Below, piece after piece: positions 31,855 through 40,994 of a stretch of 64,000 bases of DNA. Made by a program: the position numbers and the translations under genes. Source of the DNA: Pontitalea aquivivens (GTDB lineage Bacteria > Pseudomonadota > Alphaproteobacteria > Rhodobacterales > Rhodobacteraceae); assembly GCF_046507575.1 (NCBI RefSeq), contig NZ_JBKFEY010000010.1, forward strand, positions 1-64,000, given 5' to 3'. Every line of letters starts with the position of its first letter. Within the stretch, counting starts at the first letter, position 1. The notes beneath the pieces were generated by a model. It was not told the DNA's origin. It did no database searches and saw nothing but the letters and a program-made list of their open reading frames with translations.

Positions 31855-33147
31855 TCAGGCCAGCATCGCCATCGGGTTTTCCAGATTTGCAACAATGGCC
31901 TGCAGCAGTTCGGCCCCCAGCGCGCCGTCGATGACGCGGTGATCGACCGACAGGGTCATCGACATGACGGTTGCCACCTCGATCGTGCCTTCGGCGTTCA
32001 CCACGGGCTTTTTCAGCCCCGCGCCGACGGCCAGGATCGCGCCATGGGGCGGGTTGATGACGGCGTCGAAATTCTCGATCCCCATCATGCCGAGGTTCGA
32101 GATGGCAAAGCTGCCGCCCTGATATTCATGCGGGGCCAGCTTGCGCGACCGGGCGCGGGTGGCCAGGTCCTTCATCTCTTCGGACAGTTTCGACAGGCTT
32201 TTCGCTTCGGCATCGAACAGGACAGGGGTGAAGAGCCCGCCTTCGATCGCGACGGCGACGGCGACATCGGAGGCTTTCATCTTCAGCACCCGGTCGCCGG
32301 CCCAGACCGCATTGGCGGCGGGAACGGCCTGCAGCGCCAGCGCGCAGGCCTTGATGATGAAGTCGTTGACCGACAGTTTCACGCCCCGGTGTTCCAGCTG
32401 TTTGTTCAGCCGGGCGCGGAAGTCCATCAGCGCATCCAGCCGCACCTCGCGGCGCAGATAGAAATGCGGGATGGTCTGCTTGGCCTCGGTCAGGCGGGCG
32501 GCGATGGTCTTGCGCATGCCGTCAAGGGGGACTTCCTCGAAGCTGCGGCCCTCATAGAGCCTGGCGACCGCGCTGGCGGAAACCGGGCCGGGGGCGGGTG
32601 CCGCGGCGGGGACGGGCGCGGCGGCGGGTGCGGGGGCCGCGGCCGGGCGGGCCGTGGCGCCCTCGACATCCGCCTTGACGATCCGGCCATGCGGACCTGA
32701 ACCTTGCAGCGCGGCCAGATCGATGCCCTTTTCCGCCGCGATGCGGCGGGCCAGCGGCGAGGCGAAGACGCGGGTGCCGGCAGGCGCCGGGGCGGCGGGA
32801 GACGTCGGCGCAGGAGCCGGGACCGAGGCGGGGGGTTGCGCGGCGGCGGGGGCCTGTGGTGCGGACGGGCTGGCCTTGGCGGCAGGGGCGGTGCCCGCGT
32901 CTTCGCCATCTTCCAGCAGGACCGCGATCGGGGTGTTGACCTTCACGCCCGTGCTGCCCTCGGCCACCAGAAGGCGGCCGATGGTGCCTTCGTCGACCGC
33001 CTCGAATTCCATCGTGGCCTTGTCGGTTTCGATCTCGGCGATGATGTCGCCGGATTTGACCGCGTCGCCTTCCTTCACCAGCCAGCGGGCAAGTGTGCCT
33101 TCCTCCATCGTGGGTGACAGGGCGGGCATCAGGATTTCGGTTGCCAT
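31855..33147 (-). CDS. pdhC: Pyruvate dehydrogenase E2 (dihydrolipoyl acetyltransferase)
   Basis: Core of the pyruvate dehydrogenase complex. The 430 residues comprise a lipoyl domain (1-80, lipoyl Lys in IETDKATMEF), an Ala/Pro linker, a peripheral subunit-binding domain (FASPLARRIAAEKGIDLAALQGSGPHGRIVKADV), a second Ala/Pro linker and the catalytic domain ending with the active-site DHRVIDGALGAELL. Third gene of pdhA-pdhB-pdhC. Confidence 0.97.
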   Translation of the reverse strand: MATEILMPALSPTMEEGTLARWLVKEGDAVKSGDIIAEIETDKATMEFEAVDEGTIGRLLVAEGSTGVKVNTPIAVLLEDGEDAGTAPAAKASPSAPQAPAAAQPPASVPAPAPTSPAAPAPAGTRVFASPLARRIAAEKGIDLAALQGSGPHGRIVKADVEGATARPAAAPAPAAAPVPAAAPAPGPVSASAVARLYEGRSFEEVPLDGMRKTIAARLTEAKQTIPHFYLRREVRLDALMDFRARLNKQLEHRGVKLSVNDFIIKACALALQAVPAANAVWAGDRVLKMKASDVAVAVAIEGGLFTPVLFDAEAKSLSKLSEEMKDLATRARSRKLAPHEYQGGSFAISNLGMMGIENFDAVINPPHGAILAVGAGLKKPVVNAEGTIEVATVMSMTLSVDHRVIDGALGAELLQAIVANLENPMAMLA

Positions 33148-33159
33148 GGTGCTTCCCCC

Positions 33160-34527
33160 TTAGCGATAGGTGACTTTTTTCACCGCCGCCACGACCTCAT
33201 CCGAGGTCACGAGCGCCAGCTTTTCAAGGTTGGCCGCATAGGGCATCGGCACATCCTTGCCGGTGCAGTTGATCACGGGCGCGTCCAGATAGTCGAAGGC
33301 GCGTTCCATGATCACCGCCGACAGGTGGTTGCCGATGGCGCCCACGGGCCAGCCTTCTTCCACGGTGACGCAGCGGTTTGTTTTCATCACCGAGGCCAGA
33401 ACGGTGTCATAGTCGATCGGGCGCAGGGTGCGCAGGTCGATCACCTCGGCGGAAATGCCCTGTGCGGCCAGCTTGTCGGCGGCTTCAAGCGCATGGACCA
33501 TGCCGATGCCGAAAGAGACGATGGTCACATCGCCGCCTTCGCGCCAGATCCTGGCCTTGCCGAAGGGGATGGTGAAATCATCGATCGCCGGCACATCGAA
33601 GCTGCGGCCATAAAGGATTTCGTTTTCCAGGAAGATCACCGGGTTCGGATCGCGGATCGCGGTCTTCAGCAGGCCTTTGGCATCGGCGGCGGAATAGGGC
33701 ATCACGACCTTGAGCCCCGGGATCTGCGCATACCAGGCGGCATAATCCTGGCTGTGCTGGGCGGCCACGCGGGCGGCGGCGCCGTTGGGGCCGCGGAAGA
33801 CGATCGGGCAGCCCATCTGGCCGCCGGACATGTAAAGCGTCTTCGCCGCCGAGTTGATGATCTGGTCGATGGCCTGCATGGCGAAGTTGAAGGTCATGAA
33901 TTCGACGATCGGTTTCAGCCCGCCAAAGGCCGAACCCACCGCAATTCCGGCGAACCCGTGTTCGGTGATGGGCGTATCGATCACGCGCCTGGCGCCGAAC
34001 TGGTCGAGCAGGCCCTGGCTGATCTTGTAGGCGCCCTGATATTCGCCGACCTCTTCGCCCATCAGATAGACGTCTTCGTCGCGGGTCATTTCCTCGGCCA
34101 TCGCCTCGCGCAGGGCTTCGCGCACGGTCATGGTTTTCATGGGGGTGCCTTCGGGCCAGTCGGGGCTGGTACCGGCTTTCGGTGTTTGGGGCGCCGGGGT
34201 GGCCGGGGCAGGGGTGGCCGGGGCGGCGGCCGCCTGTGCCCTGGGGGCGGCGGGGGCCGCCTGTGGGGCGGCATCGGCGGTTTCACCTTCTTCGATCAGC
34301 ACGGCGATCGGGGTGTTGACCTTGACGCCGGCGGTGCCTTCGGCCACCAGGATACGGCCCATCACGCCTTCGTCGACGGCCTCAAATTCCATCGTGGCCT
34401 TGTCGGTTTCGATCTCGGCGATGATCTGGCCGGCGCTGACGGTATCGCCTTCTTTCACCAGCCATTTGGCCAGCGTCCCCTCCTCCATCGTCGGCGACAG
34501 GGCGGGCATCAGGATTTCGGTTGCCAT
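33160..34527 (-). CDS. pdhB: Pyruvate dehydrogenase E1 beta subunit with N-terminal lipoyl domain
   Basis: A 455-residue E1 beta subunit fused to a lipoyl domain (residues 1-80, nearly identical to that of pdhC), an Ala/Pro linker and the E1-beta domain (TVREALREAMAEEMTRDEDVYLMGEEVGEYQGAYKIS...). The extra lipoyl domain is typical of alphaproteobacterial PdhB. GGGAGAGAG precedes ATG 34527; the frame is open to 34575 without homology. Twelve bases separate it from pdhC. Confidence 0.97.
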   Translation of the reverse strand: MATEILMPALSPTMEEGTLAKWLVKEGDTVSAGQIIAEIETDKATMEFEAVDEGVMGRILVAEGTAGVKVNTPIAVLIEEGETADAAPQAAPAAPRAQAAAAPATPAPATPAPQTPKAGTSPDWPEGTPMKTMTVREALREAMAEEMTRDEDVYLMGEEVGEYQGAYKISQGLLDQFGARRVIDTPITEHGFAGIAVGSAFGGLKPIVEFMTFNFAMQAIDQIINSAAKTLYMSGGQMGCPIVFRGPNGAAARVAAQHSQDYAAWYAQIPGLKVVMPYSAADAKGLLKTAIRDPNPVIFLENEILYGRSFDVPAIDDFTIPFGKARIWREGGDVTIVSFGIGMVHALEAADKLAAQGISAEVIDLRTLRPIDYDTVLASVMKTNRCVTVEEGWPVGAIGNHLSAVIMERAFDYLDAPVINCTGKDVPMPYAANLEKLALVTSDEVVAAVKKVTYR

Positions 34528-34540
34528 TCGTCTCTCTCCC

Positions 34541-35545
34541 TTACGCGTAGATGTCGGTCCAGAGCTCGGAAACATCGGGCTCGGGGCTTTCCTTCGAGAA
34601 CTCGGCCGCGTCGTTCACGATGGCCTTGATTTCCTTGTCGATGGCTTTCAGATCCTCATCGCTGGCATGGCCGCCCTGCAGCAGCATTTCGCGCACATGC
34701 TCGATCGCGTCGCGTTCGTCGCGCACCTTCTGCACCTCTTCGCGTGAGCGATATTTTGCCGGGTCCGACATGGAATGGCCACGGTAGCGGTAGGTCTTGA
34801 TTTCAAGGATATAGGGGCCATCGCCCGCGCGGCAGTGGGCCACGGCGCGTTCGCCCGCCGCCTTCACCGCCAGCACATCCATCCCGTCGACGGTTTCGCC
34901 GGGGATGCCGAAGGCCTCGCCCCGGGTGTAGATGTCGGGGGTCGAGGTGGATCGTTTCTGCGACGTGCCCATCGCATACTGGTTGTTCTCGATCACGAAG
35001 ACGACCGGCAGTTTCCACAGCGCGGCCATGTTGAAGGTTTCATAGACCTGGCCCTGGTTGGCCGCGCCATCGCCGAAATAGGTGAAGGTCACGCCGCCGT
35101 TGCCCTTGTAAAGATCGGCGAAGGCCAGACCCGCGCCCAGCGGCACCTGCGCGCCCACGATGCCGTGGCCGCCATAGAAGTGCTTTTCCCTGGAAAACAT
35201 GTGCATCGAGCCGCCCTTGCCCTTGGACAGCCCGCCGATCCGGCCGGTCAGTTCCGCCATCACCCCGCCCGGTTCCATGCCGCAGGCCAGCATATGGCCG
35301 TGATCGCGGTAGGATGTGATGCGCTTGTCGCCCTCTTTCGCGGCGGCCTCAAGGCCCACGACGACGGCCTCTTGCCCGATGTAGAGGTGACAGAAACCAC
35401 CGATCAGGCCCATGCCGTAAAGCTGACCGGCCTTTTCCTCAAAGCGGCGGATCAGCAGCATGTCACGGTAGTATTTCAGAAGCTCGTCCTTCGAGACATT
35501 GGCGCGGGGGGCGCCTTTCGTCTCGGGGTTCTTGCGTGTCGCCAT
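34541..35545 (-). CDS. pdhA: Pyruvate dehydrogenase E1 alpha subunit
   Basis: Thiamine diphosphate-dependent E1 alpha, 334 residues. The TPP motif FGDGAANQGQVYETFNMAALWKLPVVFVIENNQYAMGT and the phosphorylation-loop-like YRYRGHSMSDPAKYRSREEV are intact. ATG 35545 is chosen because GGGGAGG lies eight bases upstream; an upstream ATG at 35578 lacks a site. Leads pdhABC. Confidence 0.97.
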   Translation of the reverse strand: MATRKNPETKGAPRANVSKDELLKYYRDMLLIRRFEEKAGQLYGMGLIGGFCHLYIGQEAVVVGLEAAAKEGDKRITSYRDHGHMLACGMEPGGVMAELTGRIGGLSKGKGGSMHMFSREKHFYGGHGIVGAQVPLGAGLAFADLYKGNGGVTFTYFGDGAANQGQVYETFNMAALWKLPVVFVIENNQYAMGTSQKRSTSTPDIYTRGEAFGIPGETVDGMDVLAVKAAGERAVAHCRAGDGPYILEIKTYRYRGHSMSDPAKYRSREEVQKVRDERDAIEHVREMLLQGGHASDEDLKAIDKEIKAIVNDAAEFSKESPEPDVSELWTDIYA

Positions 35546-35618
35546 CAGGCAGCCTCCCCTGCGAATGGAATAGTTCAATGTTAAACCATTCCATAGCGCA
35601 AGGTCAGCGCCGATGCAA

Positions 35619-35915
35619 TCAGCGGATCACGATCTCGTCCGCGCGCACGGTGCCAAGCACGTCGCGGGCGCGTTCGTCCAGCAGATCAAGGTCAAGATAG
35701 GCATCCGACAGCCGGCTGGTCAGGTTTGCCATCCGCGTCAGGTCGCCACGCAGGCGGTCGCGTTCCGTTTCCAGCGCGGCGATCTCGGCCTCGATCTGGA
35801 CGCGCCGGAAGATCCCGTAAGATCCCTGCACGGCGGCGAAGGTGAAATAGGCCCCCATCGCGATGGCTGCGGTGAAGAAGATCAAGGGTCCGAACCCGCG
35901 GCGCTTGTTGTTCAT
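35619..35915 (-). CDS. ftsB: Septum formation initiator (FtsB/DivIC family)
   Basis: A 98-residue single-pass membrane protein: one N-terminal helix (FGPLIFFTAAIAMGAYFTFAAVQ) followed by a coiled coil (VQIEAEIAALETERDRLRGDLTRMANL) and the C-terminal LDLLDERARDVLG motif. It links early and late divisome proteins in the periplasm. Upstream of pdhA on the same strand, a common alphaproteobacterial order. Confidence 0.9.
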   Translation of the reverse strand: MNNKRRGFGPLIFFTAAIAMGAYFTFAAVQGSYGIFRRVQIEAEIAALETERDRLRGDLTRMANLTSRLSDAYLDLDLLDERARDVLGTVRADEIVIR

Positions 35916-36095
35916 GTGCCTGTCCCATTGCCGCCCATGCCGCCTCTGCCGGGCGGCTGGCCGAATGATGCCACAGGGGCGCGCGAAAGGGAATCCCCGC
36001 CGGCGGGGAATTGCCGGAATTCGGGGCCCTGATGCGAACGGGGGCCGATTGGCCCCCGGTTCAGAAAACTGGCCTGCGGATGCGCGGCCCCGCGG

Positions 36096-36989
36096 TCAGC
36101 CCGCGACCGAGGCGGCGTGGATCGCGTCGATCGCCGCGCCCAGCACCGCGTCGAATTCGCCGTCCGATTGCTGCGCGCTCAGGTCTTCGGTCAGGGCGCG
36201 GCTGAACGAGGCGATGATGCCCGTGTTCTGCGCCAGGATCGCATTGGCCTGATCGCGGCTGTAGCCGCCCGACAGGGCCACCACCTTCATCACGCGGGGA
36301 TGATCGACCAGCGGCTTGTAGAAATTGGGCACGCTGGGCAGGGTCAGCTTGAGCATCACCTGGCGGTCGGCGGGCAGGGCGTTCAGCGCGCGCAGCAGTT
36401 CGTCGCGCAGGATCGCCTCGGCCTCGGCCTTGTCGGCGATGGAAATCGTCACCTCGGGCTCGATGATCGGGATCAGGCCGTGGGCCAGAACCTGCGCGCC
36501 CAGATCGAATTGCTGATCGACCACCGCGCGGATGCCCGCGGGATTGGCCGCGTTGATCACCGAACGTTCCTTGGTGCCAAAGATGCCGGCCCGGGCGGCG
36601 CGCGCCAGCAGGTCATCCAGCCCCGGGATCGGCTTCATCAGCTGCACGCCGTCCGCCTCGGCCTCAAGGCCCTTGTCGATCTTGAGGAAGGGCACCACGC
36701 CGCGCTTGTCCCACAGGTAGGTGGCGGTGGGGATGCCGTCGATGTCGCGGTCCATCGTCTGTTCGAACAGGATCGCGCCGATCACCTTGTCGCCGGTGAA
36801 GGCGGGCGACCTGATGATCCGCGCGCGCATCGCATGGATCAGGTCGAACATTTCGCTTTCCGTGGAATATGCGCTTTCCTCGACGCCATAAAGCCGCAGC
36901 GCCTTGGGCGTGGATCCGCCCGACTGGTCCAGCGCGGCGATGAACCCCGCCCCGTTGCGCATCTGTTCGGCCTGCTTGGCATTCGGCAT
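36096..36989 (-). CDS. fda: Fructose-bisphosphate aldolase class I
   Basis: Schiff-base aldolase of 297 residues. FIAALDQSGGSTPKAL at the start, FLKIDKGLEAEADGVQLMKPIPGL, GLIPIIEPEV, LKLTLPSVPNFY and VALSGGYSRDQAN are the family landmarks; the Schiff-base lysine is expected in the MLKLTLP region. AGGGGACAGATC precedes the ATG. Neighbours pgk, also glycolytic. A weak hairpin at 36040-36062 lies after the stop. Confidence 0.93.
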   Translation of the reverse strand: MPNAKQAEQMRNGAGFIAALDQSGGSTPKALRLYGVEESAYSTESEMFDLIHAMRARIIRSPAFTGDKVIGAILFEQTMDRDIDGIPTATYLWDKRGVVPFLKIDKGLEAEADGVQLMKPIPGLDDLLARAARAGIFGTKERSVINAANPAGIRAVVDQQFDLGAQVLAHGLIPIIEPEVTISIADKAEAEAILRDELLRALNALPADRQVMLKLTLPSVPNFYKPLVDHPRVMKVVALSGGYSRDQANAILAQNTGIIASFSRALTEDLSAQQSDGEFDAVLGAAIDAIHAASVAG

Positions 36990-37116
36990 GATCTGTCCCC
37001 TGCGATGAACCTGTTGAACGGGAAATTCCTTGCGCCCGCAGATAGCCGGTCACGGTCTGCGGCGCAATTGTGATCGCGCTAACGGGCAGGGCGCCAGGCC
37101 CCCGCCCGGCTGATCT

Positions 37117-38316
37117 TTACCCGGCCTGGCGCATCAGCGCGGCCACGCCCGGCAGGTCCTTGCCCTCCATCCATTCCAGGAAGGCCCCGCCCGCGGTCGA
37201 CAGATAGCTGAAGCGCGCCGCGACACCGGCCTTGTTCAGCGCCGCGACCGTATCGCCCCCCCCCGCGACGGAAATCAGCCTGCCCGCCTCGGTCAGTTCG
37301 GCGGCCTTTTGCGCGGCGGCATTGGTGGCGGCATCGAAGGGCGAGATTTCAAAGGCCCCCAGCGGGCCGTTCCAGATCAGCGTCCGGGCGCGGTCAAAAA
37401 CCGCGGCGATGTCCGCCACCGCCCGGGGGCCGGCATCCAGGATCATCGCATCCGCAGGGCAGGCATCGGCGGCCACCACCTCGGTCGCGGCGCCGGCGCG
37501 GAATTCGCGCGCCACCACCACATCGACGGGCAGGTGGATCGTGCAGCCGGTGGTTCCCGCCTTGGCCAGGATCGCGGCGGCGGTGTCGGCCATGTCATGT
37601 TCGGCCAGCGACCGGCCCACATCCAGCCCCTGCGCGACCAGGAAGGTATTGGCCATGCCGCCGCCGATCACCAGATGGTCGACCTTCTCGATCAGATTGC
37701 CCAGCAGATCCAGCTTGGTCGACACCTTGGCGCCGCCCACCACCGCCGCGACCGGGCGCTGCGGCTTGCCAAGCGCGGATTCAAGCGCCTTCAGTTCCGC
37801 CTCCATCAGCCGGCCGGCGGCGGCGGGCAGGATATGGGCGATCGCCTCGGTCGAACTGTGCGCGCGATGCGCCGCCGAGAAGGCGTCGTTCACATAGACC
37901 TGACCCAGCGCGGCCATGGCGGCGGCCAGTTCCGCGTCGTTCTTTTCCTCGCCCGCATGGAAACGGGTGTTTTCCAGCAACACCACCTCGTGGTCGTTCA
38001 TCGCGCCCACCGCGCGCTTGGCCGGGCCGCCGATGCAATCCTCGGCGAAGGTGACCTTGACCCCCAGCGCCTGCGCGAGCGCCGGGACCAGGGGCGCCAG
38101 GCTCATTTCCGGGACGGGCTTGCCCCTGGGCCGGCCGAAATGCGCCAGCAGCACCGGCTTGCCGCCCCTGGCCATGATGTCGCGCACCGTCGGCACGATC
38201 TTTTCGATCCGCGTCGCGTCGGCCACCCGCCCGTCTTCCAGCGGCACATTGATATCGACCCGCACAAGCACGACCTTGCCGTTCAGATCCACCTCGTCGA
38301 GCGTCTTCCAGCCCAT
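37117..38316 (-). CDS. pgk: Phosphoglycerate kinase
   Basis: Glycolytic ATP-forming kinase, 399 residues. Landmarks: VVLVRVDINVPLEDG at the N-terminus, LAHFGRPRG, the hinge, VIGGGMANTFL, LIWNGPLGAFE and the C-terminal GGGDTVAAL...STAGGAFLEWMEGKDLPGV. ATG 38316 has GGAG eight bases upstream. A much longer frame to 39150 on this strand is antisense to the cyclophilin genes and was ignored. Confidence 0.97.
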   Translation of the reverse strand: MGWKTLDEVDLNGKVVLVRVDINVPLEDGRVADATRIEKIVPTVRDIMARGGKPVLLAHFGRPRGKPVPEMSLAPLVPALAQALGVKVTFAEDCIGGPAKRAVGAMNDHEVVLLENTRFHAGEEKNDAELAAAMAALGQVYVNDAFSAAHRAHSSTEAIAHILPAAAGRLMEAELKALESALGKPQRPVAAVVGGAKVSTKLDLLGNLIEKVDHLVIGGGMANTFLVAQGLDVGRSLAEHDMADTAAAILAKAGTTGCTIHLPVDVVVAREFRAGAATEVVAADACPADAMILDAGPRAVADIAAVFDRARTLIWNGPLGAFEISPFDAATNAAAQKAAELTEAGRLISVAGGGDTVAALNKAGVAARFSYLSTAGGAFLEWMEGKDLPGVAALMRQAG

Positions 38317-38451
38317 CGCGAAAACTCCGTTCCTGATTTGGCGCAAACTTGCCCCGCGCGGGCGGGAAAGGCAACGTCTGGCCCGCGCTTTGCCCTTTTC
38401 TTGCCCCCCGTGGCGGCTTAAGGTCCGCCCAAAGACCCCGAGGAGAGTGAC

Positions 38452-38958
38452 ATGGCCGAGATCAAGGACCCCGAAAACACCATCATCATCCAGCTGAAGG
38501 ATGGCCCCGTCGTCATCGAGCTGCTGAGCGATGTCGCGCCCAAACATTGCGAGCGCATGAAGGTGCTGGCCCGCGCCGGACAATATGACAACGTGGCCTT
38601 CCACCGCGTGATTGACGGCTTCATGGCCCAGACCGGCGATGTGGAAAATGCCAATATGGAAAAAGGCTGGGATGCGCGGCGCGCGGGTACGGGCGGATCG
38701 GACCTGCCCGATCTTCCGGCGGAATTTTCCAGGCTGCCGCATGATCGCGGCACGCTGGGGGCGGCACGGTCGATGAACCCGAATTCGGCCAACAGCCAGT
38801 TCTTCATCAACTTCAACGACAACCATTTCCTGAATGGCCAGTATACCGTCTATGGCCGGGTGATCTCGGGGATGGAACATGTCGACAAGATCGCGCGCGG
38901 CGAGCCGCCGGCGAATCCCGACCGGATGATTTCCGTCACGGTGGCGGCCGATGCGTAA
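38452..38958 (+). CDS. ppiB: Cytoplasmic cyclophilin-type peptidyl-prolyl isomerase
   Basis: A 168-residue single-domain cyclophilin without signal peptide: NVAFHRVIDGFMAQTGD, LGAARSMNPNSANSQFFINF and FLNGQYTVYGRVISGM carry the active-site residues. GAGGAG precedes ATG 38452. Overlaps the next, secreted cyclophilin gene by 8 bases; the two look like a tandem duplication. Confidence 0.94.
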   Translation: MAEIKDPENTIIIQLKDGPVVIELLSDVAPKHCERMKVLARAGQYDNVAFHRVIDGFMAQTGDVENANMEKGWDARRAGTGGSDLPDLPAEFSRLPHDRGTLGAARSMNPNSANSQFFINFNDNHFLNGQYTVYGRVISGMEHVDKIARGEPPANPDRMISVTVAADA

Positions 38959-38980
38959 GGCGGGGATGCGTAAGGCGGGG
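38951..38980 (+). repeat. 15-bp tandem duplication at the secreted cyclophilin start
   Basis: ATGCGTAAGGCGGGG occurs twice in a row, encoding MRKAGMRKAG. The unit preserves frame and doubles the start codon. Confidence 0.95.
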
Positions 38981-39550
38981 TTGTCGATCGTCGCGGTGCT
39001 GGCGCTTTCGGGCGCGGCGCTGGCGGAAGGCACGGGCATTGCCGACACGCCCGGCCCGAATCTGGTGCTGGAGGTGGGCGGATCGGCCACCGGCCAGATC
39101 GTGATCGATCTGCTGCCCGATGTCGCGCCCAGGCATGTGGAGCAGATCACCGCGCTGGCACGCGAAGGCGCCTATGATGATGTGGTGTTTCACCGGGTGA
39201 TCGATGGTTTCATGGCGCAGACCGGCGATGTGCAGTTCGGCAAACGCGGCGGCGACACGAAGCTGGCGGGGATGGGCGGGTCAGACCGCCCCGATCTGCC
39301 GGCGGAATTTTCCAACCGCTCGTTCGTGCGCGGCATGGTCGGCATGGCCCGCAGCCAGAACCCGGATTCGGCCAACAGCCAGTTTTTCATCATGTTCGAC
39401 GCGGCCCCGCATCTGGACGGGCAATATACCATCGTCGGTCATGTGCTGGACGGGATGCAGGTCGTCGATGCCCTGGCCAAGGGCGATCCGGCGCTGAACG
39501 GTCTGGTGGCCGCGCCCGATTACATCGCCAGCGCGACGGTGGTTGAATAA
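38951..39550 (+). CDS. Secreted cyclophilin-type peptidyl-prolyl isomerase
   Basis: A 199-residue cyclophilin with a signal peptide (GLSIVAVLALSGAALAEG) and the domain VVFHRVIDGFMAQTGD...MARSQNPDSANSQFFIMF...HLDGQYTIVGHVLDGM, so it acts in the periplasm. The first 15 bases (ATGCGTAAGGCGGGG) are duplicated, giving two equivalent start codons at 38951 and 38966; only the first lies inside the ppiB end. Confidence 0.93.
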   Translation: MRKAGMRKAGLSIVAVLALSGAALAEGTGIADTPGPNLVLEVGGSATGQIVIDLLPDVAPRHVEQITALAREGAYDDVVFHRVIDGFMAQTGDVQFGKRGGDTKLAGMGGSDRPDLPAEFSNRSFVRGMVGMARSQNPDSANSQFFIMFDAAPHLDGQYTIVGHVLDGMQVVDALAKGDPALNGLVAAPDYIASATVVE

Positions 39551-39557
39551 GGCCAGG

Positions 39558-39640
39558 CCGGGGGGCCAGCCCCCCGGACCCCCCGCCGGAGGGTTTTGCA
39601 CCCTCCGGACCACCTGCAGAGTATTTTTGCCAAGAAGAAG
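39558..39640 (+). repeat. Dispersed intergenic repeat (copy b)
   Basis: GGGGGGCC-AG-CCCCCC hairpin, a second GGAGGGTTTTGCACCCTCC hairpin and the core GAGTATTTTTGCCAAGAAGAAG (39619-39640). Same family as copies a, c, d, e and f. Confidence 0.8.
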
Positions 39641-39668
39641 CCCGGCCATTTCGGACCGGGCTTTTTTG
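39638..39668. terminator. Terminator between ppi genes and tyrS
   Basis: GCCCGG...CCGGGC stem followed by a six-T run, between the convergent cyclophilin pair and tyrS. Directly abuts the repeat copy b. Confidence 0.85.
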
Positions 39669-39684
39669 TTTCGGCAGCGCGGGC

Positions 39685-40935
39685 TCAGCCCAGAGTGACC
39701 AGCGCGTGGCGCTTCTTGCCCGCGGTCAGTTTCAGCGGCCCGGCCAGATCGCCCGCGCCGAACATGCGCCCCGGATCGGCCTCGACCTCATCGTTGACCC
39801 GCGCCGCACCTTCCAGGATCAGCCGTTTCGCATCCTTGCCGGTCTTGGCCAGGCCCGAGCGCAGGATCAGCTGGGCAAAGCTGATACCCTCGGCCACATC
39901 CGCGGCACTCAGCGCCAGCGTCGGCAGATCGTCGCCCACGCCGCCCTTTTCAAAGACCGCGCGCGCGGTGGCCTCGGCGGCCGCGGCTGCCTCGGGCCCG
40001 TGCAGCAGGGCGGTCACCTCATTGGCCAGGATGATCTTGGCCGCGTTGATCCCGGACCCCTGCAGCGCGCCCAGGCGGTCGCATTCGTCCACCGGCAATT
40101 CGGTGTAAAGCTTCAGGAACCGGCCCACATCGGCATCGGTGGTGTTGCGCCAGAACTGCCAGAATTCGTAAGGGCTCAGCATCTCGCCGTTCAGCCAGAC
40201 CGCGCCGCCGGCGGATTTGCCCATCTTGCGCCCGTCGCTGGTGGTCAGCAGCGGCGAGGTCAGGCCATAGATTTCATGGTCCAGCACCCGGCGCGTCAGG
40301 TCGATGCCGTTGACGATGTTGCCCCACTGGTCCGACCCGCCCATCTGCAACAGACAGCCATAGCGGCGGTTCAGTTCCAGGAAGTCATAGGCCTGCAGGA
40401 TCATGTAGTTGAATTCCAGGAACGACAGCGACTGTTCCCGGTCCAGCCGCGACTTGACCGATTCGAACGACAGCATGCGGTTGACACTGAAATGCCGCCC
40501 GATGTCGCGCAGGAAATCGAGGTAGTTCAGCTGATCCAGCCATTCGGCATTGTTCAGCATGATCGCGTCATTCGCACCCTCGCCATAGCGCAGGTAGCGG
40601 GCAAAGACCTGCTTCATGCCGGCGATGTTGGCGTCGATCTGGCCGGGCGTCAGCAGCGGGCGTTCTTCCGACCGGAAGGACGGATCGCCCACCTTGGTCG
40701 TGCCCCCGCCCATCAGCGTGATCGGCTTGTGCCCGGTCTTTTGCAGCCAGCGCAGCATCATGATGTTGAGCAGATGGCCCACATGCAAGGACGCCGCCGT
40801 GGCATCATAGCCGATATAGGCCGGCACGACGCCCTTGATCAGCGCCTCGTCCAGGGCCTGATAATCGGTGCAGTCGGCCAGATAGCCCCGCTCGATCATC
40901 ACGCGCATGAAGTCTGATTTCGGATGGTAGGTCAT
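39685..40935 (-). CDS. tyrS: Tyrosyl-tRNA synthetase
   Basis: Charges tRNA-Tyr; 416 residues. Class I signatures are HVGHLLNIMMLRWLQ (HIGH-like) and KMGKS, with the tyrosine-recognition YDATAASLHVGH and GGSDQWGNIVNGIDL, and a C-terminal S4-like domain (AKRLILEGAARVNDE). ATG 40935 has AGAGGGA upstream. Diverges from anmK with only 59 bp between starts. The frame is open to 41352 antisense to anmK and was ignored. Confidence 0.97.
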   Translation of the reverse strand: MTYHPKSDFMRVMIERGYLADCTDYQALDEALIKGVVPAYIGYDATAASLHVGHLLNIMMLRWLQKTGHKPITLMGGGTTKVGDPSFRSEERPLLTPGQIDANIAGMKQVFARYLRYGEGANDAIMLNNAEWLDQLNYLDFLRDIGRHFSVNRMLSFESVKSRLDREQSLSFLEFNYMILQAYDFLELNRRYGCLLQMGGSDQWGNIVNGIDLTRRVLDHEIYGLTSPLLTTSDGRKMGKSAGGAVWLNGEMLSPYEFWQFWRNTTDADVGRFLKLYTELPVDECDRLGALQGSGINAAKIILANEVTALLHGPEAAAAAEATARAVFEKGGVGDDLPTLALSAADVAEGISFAQLILRSGLAKTGKDAKRLILEGAARVNDEVEADPGRMFGAGDLAGPLKLTAGKKRHALVTLG

Positions 40936-40994
40936 CGTGCTTGTCCCTCTTTGACGGGAATGCATATATCGGCGCAAGGGGCGAAGGGGAAGCC

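Noticed and set aside
36040..36062. Terminator after the class I aldolase
   Set aside because: The GGGGGCC/GGCCCCC hairpin is strong but has no T-run on the minus side, so I do not list it as a feature.
37117..39150. A 677-codon frame that would fuse pgk to an N-terminal extension
   Set aside because: The extension is antisense to the two cyclophilin genes. pgk has a proper start at 38316 with a ribosome site and normal length.
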